64,000 bases of DNA. Origin: Candidatus Rhodoferax randersensis (lineage in GTDB: Bacteria; Pseudomonadota; Gammaproteobacteria; Burkholderiales; Burkholderiaceae_C). Under the pieces are notes generated by a model. That model saw only the letters and a list, made by a program, of their open reading frames with translations, did no database searches and was not told where the DNA came from. The stretch is taken from the NCBI GenBank assembly GCA_016718155.1, contig JADKEH010000006.1, positions 62,001 to 126,000 of the forward strand, in the 5' to 3' direction. Positions within the stretch are counted from its first letter, which is position 1, and every line of letters starts with the position of its first letter. Positions 26,023 through 34,720 of the stretch are shown here, piece by piece. A program made the position numbers and the translations under genes.

Positions 26023-26856
26023 TCAGCGGCAGTGCATGACCACGGGAGCCGCCACGTCGGGCGATTCCAGCGGGGACGTGGGCGCCGGTCCGGTCAGTTC
26101 ATGCAGATGCTGCGCATACAGAGAGCGCAGCACATCCGGGGTGACCTGCGAGGTCGGCAGGTCAAAGGCAATCTGACCGTCGCGCAGGCCAACAATGCGT
26201 GGGAAATGCTGCAGGGCGAGTTCGACATGGTGCAGGCTCGTCACCAGTGTGGCCTGGCGCTCGTGCGCCAGCGCGGTCAGCGCCTGCATGGCCTGTTCGC
26301 CACGCGTCGGGTCCAGCGCCGAAAGGGGCTCGTCGACCAGAAACAGCTGCGCTTGCGAGGCCACAAGCCGGGCAAGTGCCACGCGTTGACGTTCACCCCC
26401 AGAGAGCCGGTCAACCCGCTCGAACAACTTGTCGGCCAGGCCGAAACGTGCCAGGGCGCGCTCGGCCAGGGCAATGTCGGTGGGGTAGAACAGGCTGCGC
26501 ACGCTGGCCCACAGGCCTTGGTGCGGCAGCCGTCCGGCCAGCACAGCGGTGACCACGCGCTGGCGCGGCGGCAAGGGCGGCACCTGGGGCGCCAGGAACA
26601 GGGCGCCACGCAAGGCGCGCAGCGCGCCCGCGGACAGGGTCCACGGTGCCTGCCCATCAATTGCAAGGGTTCCCGCGCTGGGCCGCAGCGCACAGGCCAT
26701 CGCGTTGAGCAAAGTGGTCTTGCCGGCACCCGACGGGCCAATGATGGCGACTTGCTCACCGTTGCGCACCGACAGCGTCATGGCGTGCAAGGCGGCCTTG
26801 GCGCCGGGTTTGGCCGTCAAGTGGCGTGCACTCAGGTTGACCAGATCGAGTTTCAT
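26023..26856 (-). CDS. phnC: ABC transporter ATPase, PhnC family
   Basis: 277 residues. Walker A GPSGAGKTTLLNA (about 39-51), Q loop, signature LSGGERQRVALARL, Walker B LFLVDEPLSALD, His switch TSLHHVE. This energises the importer formed by the two PhnE permeases. The binding-protein gene ends 68 bp upstream. The assignment to PhnC rather than other ABC families rests on the neighbours. Confidence 0.84.
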   Translation of the reverse strand: MKLDLVNLSARHLTAKPGAKAALHAMTLSVRNGEQVAIIGPSGAGKTTLLNAMACALRPSAGTLAIDGQAPWTLSAGALRALRGALFLAPQVPPLPPRQRVVTAVLAGRLPHQGLWASVRSLFYPTDIALAERALARFGLADKLFERVDRLSGGERQRVALARLVASQAQLFLVDEPLSALDPTRGEQAMQALTALAHERQATLVTSLHHVELALQHFPRIVGLRDGQIAFDLPTSQVTPDVLRSLYAQHLHELTGPAPTSPLESPDVAAPVVMHCR

Positions 26857-26893
26857 GACGAAAACGGCCCGTAGCCCTTTCTGGGTATGCGCA

Positions 26894-26917
26894 ATTAGCT
26901 ATAAAATCAGTAGCAAA
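26894..26917. repeat. degenerate AGCTAT...TAGC palindrome
   Basis: An AT-rich element (AGCTATAAAATCAGTAGCA) in the gap between the ATPase and the binding-protein genes. It resembles the AGCTAT...ATAGCT core also found inside the MFS gene at 51851-51877. Short AT-rich palindromes of this type are common in Comamonadaceae genomes; the relationship is only suggested here. Confidence 0.4.
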
Positions 26918-26924
26918 CTGGATA

Positions 26925-27793
26925 TCACTTGAGCAGACCAGCACTGCGTGCCGCCTGTTCGATGCCCTTGTAGTTGTCGACCTTGGTCGGTACGAAGCGG
27001 GTGGCGCGCTGTAGCTCCAGCACTTCTTTGCCTTGGGGATCGTTCTTGTCCAAGGCCAAAAAAGCCGCCGTGATCTTCTCGCGCAGCGCCGCAGGCATGT
27101 CGGCGTGCACGGTCCAGTTGTAGTCAAAGTAAGGCGGCGTGGTGTAGATCACCCGCACCTTGCCGGATCGACCTTCTTGTCGGTCACAAACTTCTCCCAT
27201 ACCGAGATGTTGAGGGCACCGGCCTGGACTTTGCCCGCGGCCACGGCGGCAATGGTGGCGTCGTGGGCGCCTGAAAATGCCACACGCTTGAAGTCGCGAT
27301 CCGGGTCAATGCCGGCCTGCAGCAGATAGCTGCGCGGCATCAAGTGGCCCGAGGTGCTGGAGGGGGAACCAAAACTGACGTTTTGCCCCTTCAGGTCGGC
27401 CAGCGTCTTGACGGCGGGGTCGCTGGTGATGAAGACCGAGCGGAACTTCTCGTCCTCTTCGCGCTGCACCAGTGGCAGCGCCTTGCCGCCCGAGCGGATG
27501 TTGGCCTGCACAAAGGTAAAGCCACCGTACCAAGCCATGTCGACCTGCTTGTTGGCCAGGGCTTCCACTGCGGCGGCGTAATCCGACACCGGGGTGAACT
27601 CGACCTTCATGCCCAGCTTTTGTTCCAGGTACTTGACCAGGGGCGCGGCCTTGCGCGCCAGTTCGGTGGGCGATTCGTCGGGGATGGCGGTGACGCGCAG
27701 GGTCTGCTGCGCCCAGGACAGGTTGCCCACAGTCAGGATGAAGGTGGTCAGCAAGGCGTGCTGCAAACGGCGCCAGGTTGAATAAGAAGTCAT
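26925..27793 (-). CDS. phnD: PhnD-type substrate-binding protein, putative selenate/oxyanion (one-base frameshift in the sequence given)
   Basis: A periplasmic binding protein with signal peptide (TFILTVGNLSWAQ) and the PhnD-like domain: VTAIPDESPTELARK, KLGMKVEFTPVSDYAAAVEA, DMAWYGGFTFV, SPSSTSGHLMPRSYL, AFSGAHDATIAAVAAGKV. Frame breaks at VTDKKVDP; one extra C at 27163-27164 (plus strand) restores GKVRVIYTTPPYFDYNW and a 289-residue protein. ATG 27793 follows GAGAG. The relatives annotated as putative selenate-binding (TIGR04553, by memory) share this pattern; the selenium genes next door fit. Phosphonate or phosphite remain possible. Confidence 0.78.
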
Positions 27794-27940
27794 GGGCTCT
27801 CTCGGAGTACGGTTGAAAACGCCGCCATTACACCCCAAACCGTCGGCCACTGCAGGGCCGGACCGGGCCGGACGCAATGGCGGCAAGGCCTTTGCGCCAA
27901 GCGCTCGCCATTTGCCCGCTCGAACGTCTATGCTTGTGGT

Positions 27941-28915
27941 ATGTCGGTTGACTCCAGCCACCAACGCCAACCCGGTTTGATTCAGATCTACCGGCCGGAT
28001 GCGGCTGCGGTGCGTGCGGAGTTGGCGGCCGGTCTGCTTGGCCCGGCGGCGCGCATTGCCCCCAAGTATTTGTATGACGCCCTGGGCTCGCGCTTGTTCG
28101 CGGCGATTACAGAGCTGGCTGAGTACTACCCCACTCGCACCGAGGCCGAGATTCTGGCGCGTCACGCGACCGACATCGCCAGCGCCTTGCCGACCGGTGC
28201 AACCCTGGTAGACCTGGGAGCGGGCAACTGCGAGAAAGCGGCTCGCCTGTTTGACTATTTGAAGCCCGCGCGCTATGTGGCCGTGGACATTTCGGTGGAC
28301 TTCCTGCAGCAAGCCTTGCACTGCCTGCAGCGCGAACACCCGCTGCTGGAATTGCTGGGGGTCGGGCTGGATTTTTCCACCCAGCTGGTGCTGCCGCCGC
28401 AGGTGGGCACGGGCCCCCGCCTGCTGTTCTATCCCGGCTCCAGCATCGGCAACTTCACACCGGCCGAGGCGCTGATCTTTTTGCGTCAGGCGCGCGAGGT
28501 CAGCCAGGGTGGCGCCTTGCTGATCGGCGTGGACCTGGTCAAACCGGTGTCGGTGCTGGAGCCTGCCTACGACGATGCGCTGGGCGTCACCGCTGCCTTC
28601 AACCGCAACATGCTGCTGCACCTCAACCATCTGCTGGGCAGCAACTTTGACATTGCGCATTGGCGGCATCGGGCGCGCTTCGATACCGAGCAGTCGCGCA
28701 TCGAGATGTATCTGGACGCCATGCAGGACCAACTGGTGCAGTGGCCTGGCGGCGAACGGCTGTTTCGCCGGGGTGAAGCGATCCATACCGAGAATTCCTA
28801 CAAGTACAGCGTGCCAGGGTTCGAGGCCTTGTTGTCCGAGGCAGGCTTCGCGCAGATTCGTTGCTGGACGGATCGGCAGAACTGGTTTGCCGTGTTCACC
28901 GCGCAGGCTGCTTGA
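27941..28915 (+). CDS. egtD: L-histidine N-alpha-methyltransferase EgtD
   Basis: 324 residues. EgtD methylates histidine three times with S-adenosylmethionine to give hercynine, the precursor of ergothioneine and of selenoneine. The SAM motif LVDLGAGNCEKA (about 87-98), the VDISVDFLQQA strand, FYPGSSIGNF and GVDLVKP are diagnostic for this family. It ends 7 bp before senB, so the two are an operon. No egtB lies in the window. Start ATG 27941 is 147 bp from the divergent phnD gene; the shared gap should hold both promoters. Confidence 0.9.
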   Translation: MSVDSSHQRQPGLIQIYRPDAAAVRAELAAGLLGPAARIAPKYLYDALGSRLFAAITELAEYYPTRTEAEILARHATDIASALPTGATLVDLGAGNCEKAARLFDYLKPARYVAVDISVDFLQQALHCLQREHPLLELLGVGLDFSTQLVLPPQVGTGPRLLFYPGSSIGNFTPAEALIFLRQAREVSQGGALLIGVDLVKPVSVLEPAYDDALGVTAAFNRNMLLHLNHLLGSNFDIAHWRHRARFDTEQSRIEMYLDAMQDQLVQWPGGERLFRRGEAIHTENSYKYSVPGFEALLSEAGFAQIRCWTDRQNWFAVFTAQAA

Positions 28916-28922
28916 TTTGGCG

Positions 28923-29882
28923 ATGAAGAAGCGAAAGGTGATGATCGTCAGCCCGGCGCTGGCCCAGGCCAACAACGGCAACTGGCAGACCGCCTGGCGC
29001 TGGTCACGCATGCTGCGTCCTGATTTCAGCACGCAGATCGCCAGTCAATGGAACGGCGAAGAAGCGGATGTTCTGATTGCCTTGCATGCCCGCCGCTCGG
29101 CAGTGTCGGTGCAACGTTGGGCGCAGGCCAGGGGCGCGCATGGATTGGCAGTGGTCCTGACCGGCACCGACCTGTACCTTGACATCCAGTCGGATGCATC
29201 GGCGCAGCGTTCGCTGCAACTGGCGGGGCGCCTGGTGGTGTTGCAGGAGCTTGGGCCCATGGCCTTGCCTGCGGCCCTGCGTGACAAGACCACCGTGGTG
29301 TTCCAGTCGGCGCCCAGGCGCCTCGCCTTGCCCAAGACGACGCACCACCTGCGCTCACTGATGGTGGGTCACTTGCGGGACGAAAAGGACCCCTTGACCT
29401 ATGTCCGTGCCGCGCGGCGACTGGCCGACGCGCCGGACTTCTACCTCGACCATATTGGTGAGGCGCTGACTGACGAGCTGGGGCAGGCCTGCGCTGCGGC
29501 CAGTGTCGAATTGCCGCATTACCGCTGGCTGGGTGGGCTAGCCCATGCCGTGACGCGTGCGCGCATCCAGCGTGCCCATGTTCTGGTGCACGCCAGCAAG
29601 ATGGAAGGCGGGGCGCACGTGATTCTGGAAGCGGTGCAAAGTGGCACCCCCGTGCTCGCCTCGCGGATTGACGGCAATGTGGGCATGTTGGGCCGTGACT
29701 ATGCAGGGTATTTTGCTTTGGGCGATGATGCGGGCTTGGTCAAATTGCTGCGACGTTGCCGCGATGACGGTGACTTTCTGCCGCGTTTGCGCCAGCAGTG
29801 CCAGGCGCGCGCCAAGCTGTTCGAACCAGCGCGTGAACGCAGGCTGCTGCTGCAACTCGTTAACAGCTTGTGTGCGGGCTGA
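28923..29882 (+). CDS. senB: selenoneine biosynthesis selenosugar synthase SenB
   Basis: 319 residues, glycosyltransferase family defined as SenB (TIGR04348). In the published Variovorax pathway SenB uses selenophosphate and a UDP-sugar to make a selenosugar. Diagnostic blocks are visible: VSPALAQANNGNWQTAWRW at the N-terminus, LLIALHARRS-like segment (LIALHARRSA), VVLTGTDLYLDI, MVGHLRDEKDP, YRWLGGLAHAVTRARIQRAH, SKMEGGAHVILEAV and GNVGMLG. ATG 28923 is chosen because upstream residues of that frame are the egtD frame shadow. Followed after 42 bp by selD. Confidence 0.88.
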   Translation: MKKRKVMIVSPALAQANNGNWQTAWRWSRMLRPDFSTQIASQWNGEEADVLIALHARRSAVSVQRWAQARGAHGLAVVLTGTDLYLDIQSDASAQRSLQLAGRLVVLQELGPMALPAALRDKTTVVFQSAPRRLALPKTTHHLRSLMVGHLRDEKDPLTYVRAARRLADAPDFYLDHIGEALTDELGQACAAASVELPHYRWLGGLAHAVTRARIQRAHVLVHASKMEGGAHVILEAVQSGTPVLASRIDGNVGMLGRDYAGYFALGDDAGLVKLLRRCRDDGDFLPRLRQQCQARAKLFEPARERRLLLQLVNSLCAG

Positions 29883-29924
29883 AGTGAACCAGCACCCGGC
29901 CACCCTATTTTTAATGGAAGAAGC

Positions 29925-31004
29925 ATGAATCAATCGACCGAGAACACCACCGCCACGTCCGCCGTCCCGCGTCTGACCAGCCTGTCACACGGTGGCGGCT
30001 GTGGCTGCAAGATCGCGCCGGGCGTGCTGTCGGAAATCCTCAAGGGCACCACGGCCATGCCGATCCCGAAGGAGTTGATGGTCGGCATCGAGACGGCGGA
30101 CGATGCGGCGGTCTACAAGCTCAACGAGGACCAGGCGCTGATTGCGACCACCGACTTCTTCATGCCGATCGTGGACGATCCGTTTGACTTTGGCCGCATT
30201 GCGGCCACCAATGCCATTTCGGACGTGTATGCCATGGGCGGCACACCCATCATGGCGCTGGCGCTGGTGGGCATGCCGATCAACGTGCTGCCGCTGGAGA
30301 CCATTGCCAAGATCCTTGAAGGCGGTGCCTCGGTTTGCAAGGCGGCCGGCATCCCCATCGCGGGCGGCCACACCATCGATTCGGTGGAGCCTATTTACGG
30401 CTTGGTCGCCATGGGGCTGGTGCATCCCAGTCGGGTCAAGCGCAATGCCGACGCCAAGGTCGGTGACCGGCTGATTCTGGGCAAGCCCCTGGGCGTGGGG
30501 GTTCTGTCGGCGGCGCTCAAGAAAGAGCAGCTTGATGCCGCAGGTTATGCGAGGATGATTGCCGTCACCACCCAGCTCAACACGCCAGGCCCGGAACTGG
30601 CCGCACTCGATGGCGTGCACGCGTTGACGGATGTCACTGGTTTTGGTCTGGCAGGTCACGCGCTGGAACTGGCACGTGGCGCGCGCTGTACCGTGCAGAT
30701 CGACTGGGCCCGGGTGCCGCTGCTGGAGGGCGTGCGCGCGTTGGCGGCACAGGGCATGGTGACCGGCGCGTCCGGGCGCAACTGGGCTGGTTACGGCGGG
30801 GATGTGTCTTTGCCTGAGGGGTTCGATCCGACCGATCAGGCGTTGCTGTGTGACCCGCAGACCAGCGGTGGCTTGCTGGTGTCGTGTGCGCCGCAAGCGG
30901 TGGACGCTGTCATGGACATATTCCGTCGGCACGGTTTTGATGCGGCCGCCGAGATTGGGCAGATCACGGCGGGCGATGCTGCTGGCAAGCTGCGGGTCTG
31001 TTGA
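29925..31004 (+). CDS. selD: selenide, water dikinase (SelD; SenC role)
   Basis: 359 residues. SelD makes selenophosphate from selenide and ATP; the homologue beside senB in Variovorax is named SenC. The catalytic Cys and Lys are in GGGCGCKIAPG (about 26-36); metal-binding Asp residues in TADDAAVY; TTDFFMPIVDDPFDFGRIAA, GGHTIDSVEPIYGL and TDVTGFGLAGHALE complete the family pattern. The active site is Cys, not selenocysteine. GGAAGAAGC before ATG 29925 is the ribosome site. Confidence 0.92.
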   Translation: MNQSTENTTATSAVPRLTSLSHGGGCGCKIAPGVLSEILKGTTAMPIPKELMVGIETADDAAVYKLNEDQALIATTDFFMPIVDDPFDFGRIAATNAISDVYAMGGTPIMALALVGMPINVLPLETIAKILEGGASVCKAAGIPIAGGHTIDSVEPIYGLVAMGLVHPSRVKRNADAKVGDRLILGKPLGVGVLSAALKKEQLDAAGYARMIAVTTQLNTPGPELAALDGVHALTDVTGFGLAGHALELARGARCTVQIDWARVPLLEGVRALAAQGMVTGASGRNWAGYGGDVSLPEGFDPTDQALLCDPQTSGGLLVSCAPQAVDAVMDIFRRHGFDAAAEIGQITAGDAAGKLRVC

Positions 31005-31049
31005 GGCAATGACGGAGTGAAGCTGTTGTGGTGAGCGTCTGGCCACGCG

Positions 31050-32201
31050 TCACGAGTCTGGCGGACTGGTCTGACGCAGGCGTCGGACAAACGAGCGGTC
31101 CAGCCAATCTTTCCACCACCAGGCCACGCGCCCTTGCAGTGTGTGCGCGCCCCACGTTGCAACGCCGTGGCCGTCGCCGTAAGCCAGCAATTTGAGGGCC
31201 CGCGCGGGCGCAGTGTGCGCCGTGGCGTGTCGTCCCGCGGCCATGGCAGCGAGGTTGGCGGCCAGTGTCGGCCCGGCGCTCACGGCGGCTCTGCCGTTGC
31301 GCGGAAGCAAACCGTCTTGGCGTGTGCTGACGTCGCCTGCGGCAAAGACGTTCGCATGACTGCTTGAGCGCTGGCAGGCGTCCACCGTCATAAAGCCGTC
31401 GGCATCACATGCCAAGCCGCTGCCCTGCAACCAGGCGGGCGCCGAGACACCGGTTGCGATCAGGGCCACGTCGCAGGCCAGTCGGGCCCCGCTGCCCAGG
31501 GTCAACTCCGTGTCGTTGAGGCGCGTGGCCTGGTCCGGCAGCACGTTGATTCGACGTTGTTTCAGGGCCAGCACAAGACGTTCCCTCATGGCTGCGGGTT
31601 GGCCCGACGCGACGCCAGCAGTACCGGCAACCAGTGTCAGGGCGGCCTGCGGCAGTCGATGCCGGACCGCCATCGCCAGCTCCATGGCGGTGTCGCCGCC
31701 GCCAACAATGGCGACTCGTCGAGCGCGTGATTCGGCCAGTTCAACCACCTTGGGCCATAGCGCCCCCAGCGCGGCGAAGGGTCGCACAAACAGTCCGTGT
31801 TCGCGGGCACCAGGCAAATCCAGCTCGATCTGATCCCGGTCCTGAACGGCACCGGTGTTGACCGACAGCCATTGGTAAGTCAGTTCAGTGCCATCGTCGA
31901 GTCGCAGCATGCGCCGGTTCGCATCCAGCGCCACGGCGCTGCGCCGCACCCAGGTGACGGCGCTGGCGCGGACCAGTGGCTCGATGGCAATGTTGCACGC
32001 GTCCAGGCTATAGCGCCCCGCCACATAGCCAGCCACCATTGGGAAGTGGAACAACTGCGGGTGCGGCGAGACCAGCGTGACTTCGACGTCTGGCCACGGT
32101 CGGCGGGCCAGCTCGGACAACACCTGAACATGGGCGTGACCGGCACCCAGCAGTACCAGCTTGCGTGGGTCTGGAGAGGCGGGAGCCGTTGCAGTCGACA
32201 T
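31050..32201 (-). CDS. FAD-dependent pyridine nucleotide-disulfide oxidoreductase associated with SelD
   Basis: 383 residues. The dinucleotide-binding motif is LLGAGHAHVQVL near the start and VAIVGGGDTAMELA near 160; DGFMTVDACQRSS...VFAAGDV is the second FAD site. It resembles NDH-2/Sqr-type enzymes and the oxidoreductase domain fused to SelD in several bacteria (HAHVQ-type N-terminus). It points at selD tail to tail; 45 bp separate the two stops. A role in reducing a selenium species for SelD is suggested by the fusion, not shown here. Confidence 0.8.
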   Translation of the reverse strand: MSTATAPASPDPRKLVLLGAGHAHVQVLSELARRPWPDVEVTLVSPHPQLFHFPMVAGYVAGRYSLDACNIAIEPLVRASAVTWVRRSAVALDANRRMLRLDDGTELTYQWLSVNTGAVQDRDQIELDLPGAREHGLFVRPFAALGALWPKVVELAESRARRVAIVGGGDTAMELAMAVRHRLPQAALTLVAGTAGVASGQPAAMRERLVLALKQRRINVLPDQATRLNDTELTLGSGARLACDVALIATGVSAPAWLQGSGLACDADGFMTVDACQRSSSHANVFAAGDVSTRQDGLLPRNGRAAVSAGPTLAANLAAMAAGRHATAHTAPARALKLLAYGDGHGVATWGAHTLQGRVAWWWKDWLDRSFVRRLRQTSPPDS

Positions 32202-32274
32202 GCGGCTATTGTTCCATGCCGGACGGCAGGCGGCGTGCTTGGTCGCAGGTCGTGGCGCGCTTGGGCACGGTCGC

Positions 32275-33393
32275 TCAACGCGAGGAGCGGGCCAGATAGC
32301 GCTTGCGCCAGAACACCAGGATCAGCGTCAAAGCCGTGAAGCCCATGCCACCCATGGCCCACCAGAAACCGCCGCTGCGATGAATCAGCGGAATAAATTC
32401 AAAGTTCATGCCAAAGATGCCGGCGATCAAATTCAATGGCAAGAAGATGGCGGTCAGCACCGTGAGTGTGCGCATGATGTCGTTGGTGCGATGCCCTTGG
32501 GCGCTGAAGTGCATCTGAATCGCCGCTTCGGCGCTTTGCTCCAGACGGCGCACATGGTGCACCACCCGTTCGATGTGCTCCAGCACGTCGCGACTGCGCA
32601 CTTGCATCAGGTCGCGCTCGCGCTGGCTCGTTGCGGTGCCGTGCTCGGGCCAGGTCTTGATGGCTTCGATCCAGTCCTGAATGGCCGCGCGCTGGTCCTC
32701 GCAGATTTCGTCCAACTGGTGCAGCGCCAGTCGGGCTTGCAGGATGGCGCCCCAGTTGTTGAAGCGCGTACTGGGGTCGAGCAACTCGGTCTGCCAGTGG
32801 TCGAGCTGGTGGGTAAGTTCACGCCGCAGCTCCAGGAAACCATCGACCATCAGGTTGACGATACGCAGCATCAGGTCGGCTGGACTCGTGGCCAGACGGT
32901 TGCTCGCGGTTCGCTGCTCGACGGTGGCGGCGTTGGTCAGCTTGCTGGCGTAGGCATCGCGCACGGCGCAGTCCTGCGGATGGACGGTGAGCAGCACCTG
33001 GTCAAATATCGCAAATCCTACTGGACTGGTATCAATACGCCGCAGGATGGGTGGCCCGCCGAGGGGCTTGCGCGTGTCGCGTTCGGTGGGTGGTGCTGGA
33101 GCGGCCCCAGCCGGGCTTGCAGCCAGTCGGCGGAACACCAGCAGGTCGTATTGCGAGGTGAAATCGTAACGTGAGGGCAACTGCCGATTAAGCAGGTCCG
33201 AGATATGCAGATCGAGCAACTGCACACCCGTGAGTTGCTGAAGCGTGGCCTGGATTGGTTCCAGCGTGGACTCGAACTCGCTGCGCGTGCAGGAGATCCA
33301 GATGAAGCCGGGAGGCATTGCGCCATCGACGGGCAAAGGGGGCAAGTCACCCGACTCCCGCACGCCATGGGCATCAATCGTGAATATTCGCAT
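32275..33393 (-). CDS. CorA-family Mg2+/divalent cation channel
   Basis: 372 residues. A large cytoplasmic domain (with a coiled-coil region about 220-300) leads to two C-terminal membrane helices (about 310-330 and 345-365) separated by the GMN motif in AGIFGMNFE. CorA/ZntB proteins form pentameric channels for magnesium, cobalt or zinc. The exact metal cannot be read. No operon partner; the FAD oxidoreductase ends 73 bp downstream in the same direction. Confidence 0.88.
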   Translation of the reverse strand: MRIFTIDAHGVRESGDLPPLPVDGAMPPGFIWISCTRSEFESTLEPIQATLQQLTGVQLLDLHISDLLNRQLPSRYDFTSQYDLLVFRRLAASPAGAAPAPPTERDTRKPLGGPPILRRIDTSPVGFAIFDQVLLTVHPQDCAVRDAYASKLTNAATVEQRTASNRLATSPADLMLRIVNLMVDGFLELRRELTHQLDHWQTELLDPSTRFNNWGAILQARLALHQLDEICEDQRAAIQDWIEAIKTWPEHGTATSQRERDLMQVRSRDVLEHIERVVHHVRRLEQSAEAAIQMHFSAQGHRTNDIMRTLTVLTAIFLPLNLIAGIFGMNFEFIPLIHRSGGFWWAMGGMGFTALTLILVFWRKRYLARSSR

Positions 33394-33461
33394 GGCGCCG
33401 AGTGTTCCGAATCAGAGCGAAGCGGGCGAGACGCCGGTTGACCGCTGGTGAGATGCGGCGC

Positions 33462-34475
33462 TCACTTCTGCAACAGTCTGGCGGCGTCGCGTGCCAGGTA
33501 AGTCAGTATGCCGTCGGCGCCAGCGCGTTTGAAGGCCAGCAGGCTCTCCATCATGACGGCATCGTGGTCGATCCAGCCGTTCTGCGCGGCGGCCTTGAGC
33601 ATGGCGTACTCGCCACTGACTTGGTAGGCGAACGTTGGCACGCGGAACTCGTCCTTGACCCTGCGCACGATGTCCAGGTAGGGCATACCGGGCTTGACCA
33701 TCACCATGTCGGCGCCTTCGGCGATGTCCATGGCGACTTCGCGCAAGGCTTCATTGCTGTTGCCTGGGTCCATCTGGTAAACCTTCTTGTTGCCCTTGCC
33801 CAAATTTGCGGCCGATCCGACGGCGTCCCGAAACGGGCCATAAAAGGCCGATGCGTATTTGGCGCTGTAGGCCATGATGCGGGTGTGGACGAAATGGTTG
33901 GCTTCCAGCGCATGCCGGATCGCACCGATGCGACCGTCCATCATGTCGCTGGGCGCCACAATATCGACGCCCGCCTCGGCCTGAGTGAGTGCCTGCTTCA
34001 CCAAGACCTCCACTGTGGCGTCGTTCATGATGTAGCCCTGCGCGGCCGGATCGGGGTCGGGCAGGCCGTCTTGACCATGGCTGGTGAAGGGGTCCAGCGC
34101 CACATCAGTCATCACACCCAATTCCGGGAACTGCCGTTTGAGTTCGCGCACGACGCGCGGCACCAGGCCCTCTGGGTTGAGGGCCTCGCGCCCGTCGTTG
34201 GTCTTCAGCGCAGGATCGATCACGGGAAACAAGGCCATCACCGGGATGCCCAGCTTCAGGCAGTCCTCCGCGACCGGGAGCAGCAAATCGAGACTGAGAC
34301 GCTCGACGCCGGGCATGGATGTGACCGGTTGGCGTTGCTGTTGGCCATCAACAACAAACACGGGATAGATCAAGTCGTGCGCGCTGAGGGCGTTCTCACG
34401 CACCAAATTGCGGGTGAACGTGTCGCGGCGCAGTCTGCGTGGGCGTCCAAGGGGGTAGGGGGCGTACAGGGTCAT
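33462..34475 (-). CDS. hemB: delta-aminolevulinic acid dehydratase (porphobilinogen synthase)
   Basis: 337 residues from ATG 34475; a longer frame to 34694 is not needed. HemB condenses two 5-aminolevulinate molecules to porphobilinogen in haem synthesis. The active-site Lys pair is visible in YSAKYASAFYGPFRDAVGS and MVMVKPGMPYLD, and RRLRRDTFTRNLVREN...LIYPVFV starts the TIM barrel. The candidate sRNA and hemJ lie divergently just upstream. Confidence 0.95.
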   Translation of the reverse strand: MTLYAPYPLGRPRRLRRDTFTRNLVRENALSAHDLIYPVFVVDGQQQRQPVTSMPGVERLSLDLLLPVAEDCLKLGIPVMALFPVIDPALKTNDGREALNPEGLVPRVVRELKRQFPELGVMTDVALDPFTSHGQDGLPDPDPAAQGYIMNDATVEVLVKQALTQAEAGVDIVAPSDMMDGRIGAIRHALEANHFVHTRIMAYSAKYASAFYGPFRDAVGSAANLGKGNKKVYQMDPGNSNEALREVAMDIAEGADMVMVKPGMPYLDIVRRVKDEFRVPTFAYQVSGEYAMLKAAAQNGWIDHDAVMMESLLAFKRAGADGILTYLARDAARLLQK

Positions 34476-34528
34476 GGCCAAAATTGTGCCTGATCCGCCA
34501 GTGTGACGTAAATATTTCACACATTCGC

Positions 34529-34557
34529 TTGAAAAGGCGGCGAGATTTTGATAAATT
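34529..34557 (+). promoter_or_regulatory. sigma-70 promoter of the candidate sRNA
   Basis: TTGAAA (34529-34534), a 17-base spacer and TAAATT (34552-34557). The expected start, about 7 bases on, is 34563-34565, exactly at the first base of the UUCG hairpin. Confidence 0.6.
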
Positions 34558-34563
34558 GCAAGC

Positions 34564-34663
34564 AGGTGGTTCGCCACCTCCCGCTTTTCCTCCCTGAGCG
34601 GGGCCTTGATGTGTGACAGCAAAAAAGGCTTACCACCCCAGCCCACGTGCTGGGGTTTTTTTT
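34564..34663 (+). ncRNA. candidate ~100-nt small RNA with anti-Shine-Dalgarno loops
   Basis: The likely transcript opens with a 6-bp hairpin AGGTGG-TTCG-CCACCT (34564-34579), followed by CCCGCT/AGCGGG (34580-34585 with 34597-34602) whose loop is TTTCCTCCCTG, then an A-rich single-stranded region and an intrinsic terminator. CCUCCC appears twice (34577-34582 and the loop at 34589-34594), complementary to GGAGG ribosome sites. This resembles anti-SD 'cuckoo-type' sRNAs of proteobacteria, but I do not recognise a specific family. There is no ORF on this strand that fits it. Confidence 0.6.
34636..34663 (+). terminator. intrinsic terminator of the sRNA
   Basis: CCCCAGC (34636-34642), loop CCACGT, GCTGGGG (34649-34655), then eight T. 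Strong Rho-independent terminator; it also isolates hemJ transcription from the sRNA promoter. Confidence 0.85.
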
Positions 34664-34720
34664 GCCCTGCGTCGATTTGACACACCTGATCCACTGGGCA
34701 ACACGACTAAACTGCCACGC

